Of a stretch of DNA of 64,000 nt, positions 60,720 through 64,000 are shown piece by piece. The stretch spans positions 1-64,000 of the forward strand of contig CAUUMS010000009.1 in the NCBI GenBank assembly GCA_963546395.1, written 5' to 3'. This DNA comes from Bacteroides_D sp963546395 (GTDB lineage Bacteria; Bacteroidota; Bacteroidia; Bacteroidales; CAJPTX01). The stretch's first letter is position 1, and each line of letters starts with the position of its first letter. The notes under the pieces were generated by a model that was not told where the DNA came from, ran no database searches, and saw only the letters and a list, made by a program, of their open reading frames with translations. Position numbers and translations under genes: made by a program.

Positions 60720-62996
60720 TTATTTGCGATTACGATGCGAGTACATGATGATGGCGGGTAGCAGTATGAGGGCTGCCACGCCAGAGATGCACATGGTGAT
60801 GGCCATCAGCAGGCCGAATTGCTGCAACGGCACCAGCGAGGCGAACAGCAGCACTAGGAACCCGCAGGCCACCGAGAACACGTTAAAGACAACCCCACGC
60901 CCTGAGGTGAGCAGCGTCTGGCGTATGGCCTCCTCGCGGCTCATCCCCTCGAGCACACGCTTGCGGAACCCCGTCATGAAGTGTATCGAGTAGTCGATCC
61001 CCGTGCCCACAGCGACCCCTGCAATGAGCACTGTGGCCAGATCGAGATGGATGCCCAGGAACCCCATCGTCCCAAACATTACTACGATGGTGGTGAGCAG
61101 CGGGACAAACCCTATCAGCGCCTGCCTGAACGAGCGCATCAGCGCCACCATGCACAGGAAGACGAACACGCAGGCAAAGGCAAGACTAGAGTACAGATTG
61201 TGGATGAGATTGTCATCAAAATTGGCGTAGATGGGTGGAACTCCCGTCACGGCAAATGACACCTCACCTGTGCTCAGCTCCTGCGCCATAGCTCGCAGCG
61301 TCTCCGTCACGCGGTGATACTCCTCGCTCGGCCCATTACGCATCGTGCAATGGATGATGGACTCACTCCTATCCGGGGCGCAGTACTGCTCCAGCGTGGA
61401 CTCTCCCTCGAGCAGAAACCAGAGGTTATCCACCTTCTCCTGCGCGTCGGGCAGCCGATACCCCTCCCCCATCACCTCGTTCATACGGCGGAAAAAGGTG
61501 ATAAGCGACGTTTGATTCTGCACCCCCCGCAACGTGTCGAGCCTCTCGGTGAACCGCTGCATGGCCTGGAGCGTCTCAAGGCTATTCATATCTCCTCTCA
61601 CCAGCACCTGCACCGGCAGCGTCCCGCCCAGATCCTGATTCAGCACGCGCGCCGAGCGGCGCATTATGGTGTTCTGCTTGAAGTAGTACAGCACGTCGAT
61701 GTTGCTGCTGATGCGCGTAATGCCGTAGCCCACCCCAAGCGCAATGAGCACCAGCACCAGGATGCAACGCCCCGACCGATGTAGGATCACCCCCACCGTC
61801 CAGCGGAATATGGGGGCCGCCAGGAGCGTCTGCTCCCTCACCCCCGCCCTGGGCGAGCGGAAGTAGGAATCCATGGCCGGCAGAAATGCCAGCGAGAGCA
61901 TCAGGCAGAACAGCACACCGATAGACATGAACAAACCAAACTCGCGTATCACCGATAGGTATGCCCCCGGGATGAACGAGAGGAACCCCACCACCGTGGT
62001 AACCCCCGCCAGCAGCACCGGCACCACCACCAGGCGTAGGCCCTTGATCACCACCTCGCGATGCGGGGAACCGTCCTCAGACAGGCGGGTGAAATTGAGC
62101 ACATGTATCGAGTAGGCACTCCCTACCGCGAAGAGCACCACCGGAATAGAGGCCGACACCGGCGTCAGCGGCACCCCCAGCAGGGCCATCAGTCCAAGGG
62201 TCCACACCACCGAGATGCCCACCGTCGTCATCGGGAGCAGCACCCCCCGTTTGGAGCGGAAGGAGAGGAAGAGAATCACGGCCATCACTAGCACAATGAT
62301 CGGGATCAGGCGGCGGAGGTCGTTCATAATCCCCCGCGTCAGCTCTAGCTGCTGCACGGGCATACCGGCCAGATACAGCTGCAACTCAGGCTTGGCCTTG
62401 GCAGCCAGCAGATCCTGCACCCGCTGCGCCACCACCTCGCGCTCGGCCGACGCGCTCAGGAAGACCAGGATCGGCGCCAGCCGCCCATCCGGCGAAAGGA
62501 GACGGCCTGCGTAGATCTCATTCGTCGCAATGTAGTGTTGCAGGGCCCGCGTAGCGCTGTCCGTCCACTGGAATTCATCCCCGTACAGCTTGGTGATGGT
62601 CAAATCATCATTCTCGCTCCTGATGTCCATCGTATTGGTGAGCGAGAGGGCCTTTTCCACTCCATCGATGGCGGCGCAGGCCTCCGTCAAATCATCCAGC
62701 AGGCCAAAGCCCTCCTGGCACACAATGCCCTCATTGCGCTGCACCCCCACCACGATAACGTTGCCCACACAGTAGGTGGTATCCACGTAGTCGAACAGCT
62801 TAACAGTCTCATCATCACTAGGGAGGTAGGACATGAAGTTGCTGTTGACCGTGATGCGACGTATGGACCATGCGGCCAGCAACGTCACCACGCCCACGGC
62901 GACAATGATCGCCAGGCGATACCGAATAATCCGTTGCACAAACTGGTTCACTGCTGTACTGCTAATCTGATTGGGTAAATGGGTTTCGACGAGCAC
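60720..62996 (-). CDS. MMPL/RND family permease
   Basis: An inner-membrane protein of 758 residues with twelve helices in two groups of six and two periplasmic loops, after helices 1 and 7. Helix groups show L-R-R-L-I-P-I-I-V-L-V-M-A-V, MTTVGISVVWTLGLMALLG, SIPVVLFAVGSAYSIHVLNF and, in the second half, LIAGVAVGTGIDYSIHFMTG. The G-x-A-Y-S-I-H and G-x-D-Y-S-I-H segments are the proton-relay-like motif of the MMPL branch. Family members move lipids, sterol-like compounds or other hydrophobes; the substrate here is unknown. It is the first gene after the regulator, with a TetR-type operator at 63089-63105. Confidence 0.9.
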   Translation of the reverse strand: MLVETHLPNQISSTAVNQFVQRIIRYRLAIIVAVGVVTLLAAWSIRRITVNSNFMSYLPSDDETVKLFDYVDTTYCVGNVIVVGVQRNEGIVCQEGFGLLDDLTEACAAIDGVEKALSLTNTMDIRSENDDLTITKLYGDEFQWTDSATRALQHYIATNEIYAGRLLSPDGRLAPILVFLSASAEREVVAQRVQDLLAAKAKPELQLYLAGMPVQQLELTRGIMNDLRRLIPIIVLVMAVILFLSFRSKRGVLLPMTTVGISVVWTLGLMALLGVPLTPVSASIPVVLFAVGSAYSIHVLNFTRLSEDGSPHREVVIKGLRLVVVPVLLAGVTTVVGFLSFIPGAYLSVIREFGLFMSIGVLFCLMLSLAFLPAMDSYFRSPRAGVREQTLLAAPIFRWTVGVILHRSGRCILVLVLIALGVGYGITRISSNIDVLYYFKQNTIMRRSARVLNQDLGGTLPVQVLVRGDMNSLETLQAMQRFTERLDTLRGVQNQTSLITFFRRMNEVMGEGYRLPDAQEKVDNLWFLLEGESTLEQYCAPDRSESIIHCTMRNGPSEEYHRVTETLRAMAQELSTGEVSFAVTGVPPIYANFDDNLIHNLYSSLAFACVFVFLCMVALMRSFRQALIGFVPLLTTIVVMFGTMGFLGIHLDLATVLIAGVAVGTGIDYSIHFMTGFRKRVLEGMSREEAIRQTLLTSGRGVVFNVFSVACGFLVLLFASLVPLQQFGLLMAITMCISGVAALILLPAIIMYSHRNRK

Positions 62997-63088
62997 TCAC
63001 GCGGTGCGACCTCCTGCCGCAGTGCGGCGACTGCCCCGTCACGCAAGGGCGTGCATCGTGTCAAAAAAACGTTCGCATACGCAATATC

Positions 63089-63105
63089 ATACCGACCGTT
63101 CGGTT
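63089..63105. promoter_or_regulatory. TetR-type operator upstream of the RND operon
   Basis: ATACCGACCGTTCGGTT: the core ACCGACCGTTCGGT is palindromic at 12 of 14 positions. The same 13-base start recurs directly before the tetR-type gene (63751-63763). It lies in the 129-bp gap between the regulator and the permease gene. Confidence 0.7.
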
Positions 63106-63125
63106 ACAACCACACCAAAAAAATA

Positions 63126-63752
63126 TCACCCCTGCGCAAGTATCGTGCGATAGACCCGCATATAGACATCGCGAAATGACTCCATCGACAGCGTGGGCGT
63201 GAACAGACTATGCAGCCCGAGGCCCGCCTGAAGGGTAGAGAAAAGCGTGATATAGAGGTCGATGTCCACCTCTGGGTGTATCTCCCTTGTGCGCACGGCG
63301 TAGTTCAGCACACGCTGCCACGCACGACGTTCAGCCTCCACCAGCTCCTTCACCCGGGCCGAAAATCCATCGTAAAATTCTTCTGCTTGCACCATGAGGC
63401 GGTAGAATGCAAAGTCGTTCAGCTTATGCTCCGTGATCTGGCGCAGCCCCTCCACGTACTCCTCGCAGCGCGTCATCATCCGCTCCAGCGCATCCCGCAG
63501 CGGGTGGGGTCCCTCCAACCCATCGTCGTCGGGCATCAGCCGGAACACCGGGAACAGGTAGCGGTCTATCACGCAGCGGAATAGCTCCTCCTTACCCTTG
63601 AAATGGTGGTACATGGCCCCCCGAGACACCTGCGTCTCTTGCTGCAAGTCGCCCACCGAGACGCTCCCGTAGCTCCGTTGCAGAAAGAGCACCAACGCCT
63701 TCCGCATCAGCAACTCCCTCGTCTCGCTGGAACGCTCCCCCCTCTCAAGCAT
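63126..63752 (-). CDS. TetR/AcrR family transcriptional regulator
   Basis: 208 residues. The N-terminal helix-turn-helix is typical: R-E-L-L-M-R-K-A-L-V-L-F near residue 14, then Y-G-S-V-S-V-G-D-L-Q-Q-E-T-Q-V-S-R-G-A-M-Y-H-H-F-K-G-K-E-E-L-F. The C-terminal half is a helical ligand-binding and dimer domain, with a W near 143 and several Tyr. It probably represses both itself and the permease operon in the absence of a hydrophobic ligand, since matching operators stand before each. Start: the ATG at 63752 abuts its operator and lies 25 bp downstream of a full promoter. Confidence 0.93.
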   Translation of the reverse strand: MLERGERSSETRELLMRKALVLFLQRSYGSVSVGDLQQETQVSRGAMYHHFKGKEELFRCVIDRYLFPVFRLMPDDDGLEGPHPLRDALERMMTRCEEYVEGLRQITEHKLNDFAFYRLMVQAEEFYDGFSARVKELVEAERRAWQRVLNYAVRTREIHPEVDIDLYITLFSTLQAGLGLHSLFTPTLSMESFRDVYMRVYRTILAQG

Positions 63753-63767
63753 ACCGACCGTTCTGTT
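63753..63767. promoter_or_regulatory. TetR-type operator in front of the regulator gene
   Basis: ACCGACCGTTCTGTT shares its first 11 bases (13 including AT before it) with the operator at 63089-63105. It touches the start codon and lies just downstream of the promoter, a good place for autorepression. Confidence 0.65.
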
Positions 63768-63777
63768 TTATTAACGG

Positions 63778-63807
63778 CAAATGTACAACAAATATCCATT
63801 CGCGCAA
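63778..63807 (-). promoter_or_regulatory. promoter of the TetR-type regulator
   Basis: On the minus strand TTG (63807-63805), 19 bases, then TACATTTG (63785-63778): a full Bacteroidota consensus 25 bp ahead of the start codon. Confidence 0.75.
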
Positions 63808-63870
63808 TATTCCGCCACGCATTCACTCCATCCCAAGAGCTATCGCAGGGCCCGTCCGGCGGCTACAACA

Positions 63871-63914
63871 ACGCCCATCCCCCGATCTGCGCATGCAAAT
63901 CGAGAGATGGGCGT
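63871..63914 (-). terminator. hairpin after the partial gene at the window end
   Basis: ACGCCCATC (63871-63879) pairs with GATGGGCGT (63906-63914), with an inner CGAT/ATCG. It lies 46 bp beyond the putative stop codon at 63961. The minus-strand sequence after it is T-rich but interrupted (TGTTGT). Confidence 0.5.
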
Positions 63915-63960
63915 GCTATAAATCCGTACATTCAGCACCCGCTAAGAGGAGCCCGGGGGA

Positions 63961-64000
63961 TCAGATCGGGCGCACGTGCTTGGCAATCAACTGGCCCGTG
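63961..64000 (-). CDS. possible C-terminal end of a gene running out of the window
   Basis: On the minus strand the last 40 bases read T-G-Q-L-I-A-K-H-V-R-P-I followed by TGA. The residues look protein-like, and a hairpin that could be a terminator follows. Too short to name. Confidence 0.35.
   Translation of the reverse strand, partial: TGQLIAKHVRPI

Noticed and set aside
1..64000. CRISPR array, rRNA operon or insertion sequence in the window
   Set aside because: I found no regularly spaced short repeats, no rRNA-like stretch and no transposase with terminal inverted repeats. The repeats at 20.4 and 22.4 kb are only two copies and contain no intact transposase.

Overview
The window looks like a chromosomal segment of a G+C-rich member of the Bacteroidota, probably Bacteroidales and possibly close to Porphyromonadaceae. 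I judge this from three things. Secreted proteins carry type IX secretion (T9SS) sorting domains of both type A and type B, with a PorP/SprF partner. Lineage-typical families are present (DUF2723, DUF6266, MuiA/DUF4139, SpoIIE-TPR sensors, a zapA-rny block). Many genes are preceded by the Bacteroidota promoter pattern TTG-N19/20-TAnnTTTG. The species cannot be named from the sequence alone. Most genes are housekeeping or envelope genes on the minus strand.

Layout. 0.8-4.9 kb: a large T9SS type A repeat protein. 5-9 kb: pheT, a tiny protein that is little more than a type B sorting domain, and an AI-2E family permease. 9.5-18.4 kb: a two-gene operon of a ~2,630-residue PKD-repeat type B protein and its PorP/SprF partner, with a clear promoter just behind aroC. 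18.7-20 kb: aroC and tRNA-Thr(CGT). 20.4-22.5 kb: an island bounded by two ~150-bp direct repeats, holding a lone gene that resembles a crAss-like phage major capsid protein. 22.6-26.9 kb: a MORN-variant protein, a DUF6266 protein and a tandem pair of paralogous exported proteins. 27.3-32.5 kb: tRNA-Arg(TCT), a degenerate FAH-fold protein, a MATE transporter, wecB and a MuiA/DUF4139 protein. 32.6-36.9 kb: two adjacent TPR-SpoIIE phosphatases. 37.3-43.4 kb: a nitrilase-family amidase, miaB, a PfkB sugar/nucleoside kinase, aspartokinase and umuC. 44-46.7 kb: a membrane glycosyltransferase with TPRs plus a GT2 enzyme. 46.8-51.6 kb: a small coiled-coil protein, zapA, a structured intergenic RNA candidate, rny and uvrD/pcrA. 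51.8-56.6 kb: a TonB-like protein, then xseB, DUF2723 and a polysaccharide deacetylase. 57-58.4 kb: tRNA-Ile2(CAT) and a tandem pair of frameshifted small genes. 58.5-63.8 kb: an envelope lipid-transport-type operon (outer-membrane protein, LolA-like protein, MMPL/RND permease) with its TetR regulator and two matching operators.

How the genes fit together. The PKD giant and the PorP/SprF protein probably form a cargo/anchor pair of the T9SS, whose core genes lie elsewhere. The TetR-RND-LolA-OMP set probably forms one regulated trans-envelope lipid or hydrophobe export route. The coiled-coil/zapA/rny/uvrD block is a cell-division and nucleic-acid operon. The least ordinary parts are the capsid-gene island, the second SpoIIE phosphatase with an altered active-site motif, the cargo-less type B sorting protein, the structured zapA-rny spacer and the decaying tandem pair at 57.5-58.3 kb. 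All family names were assigned by reading the sequences; no database search was possible.
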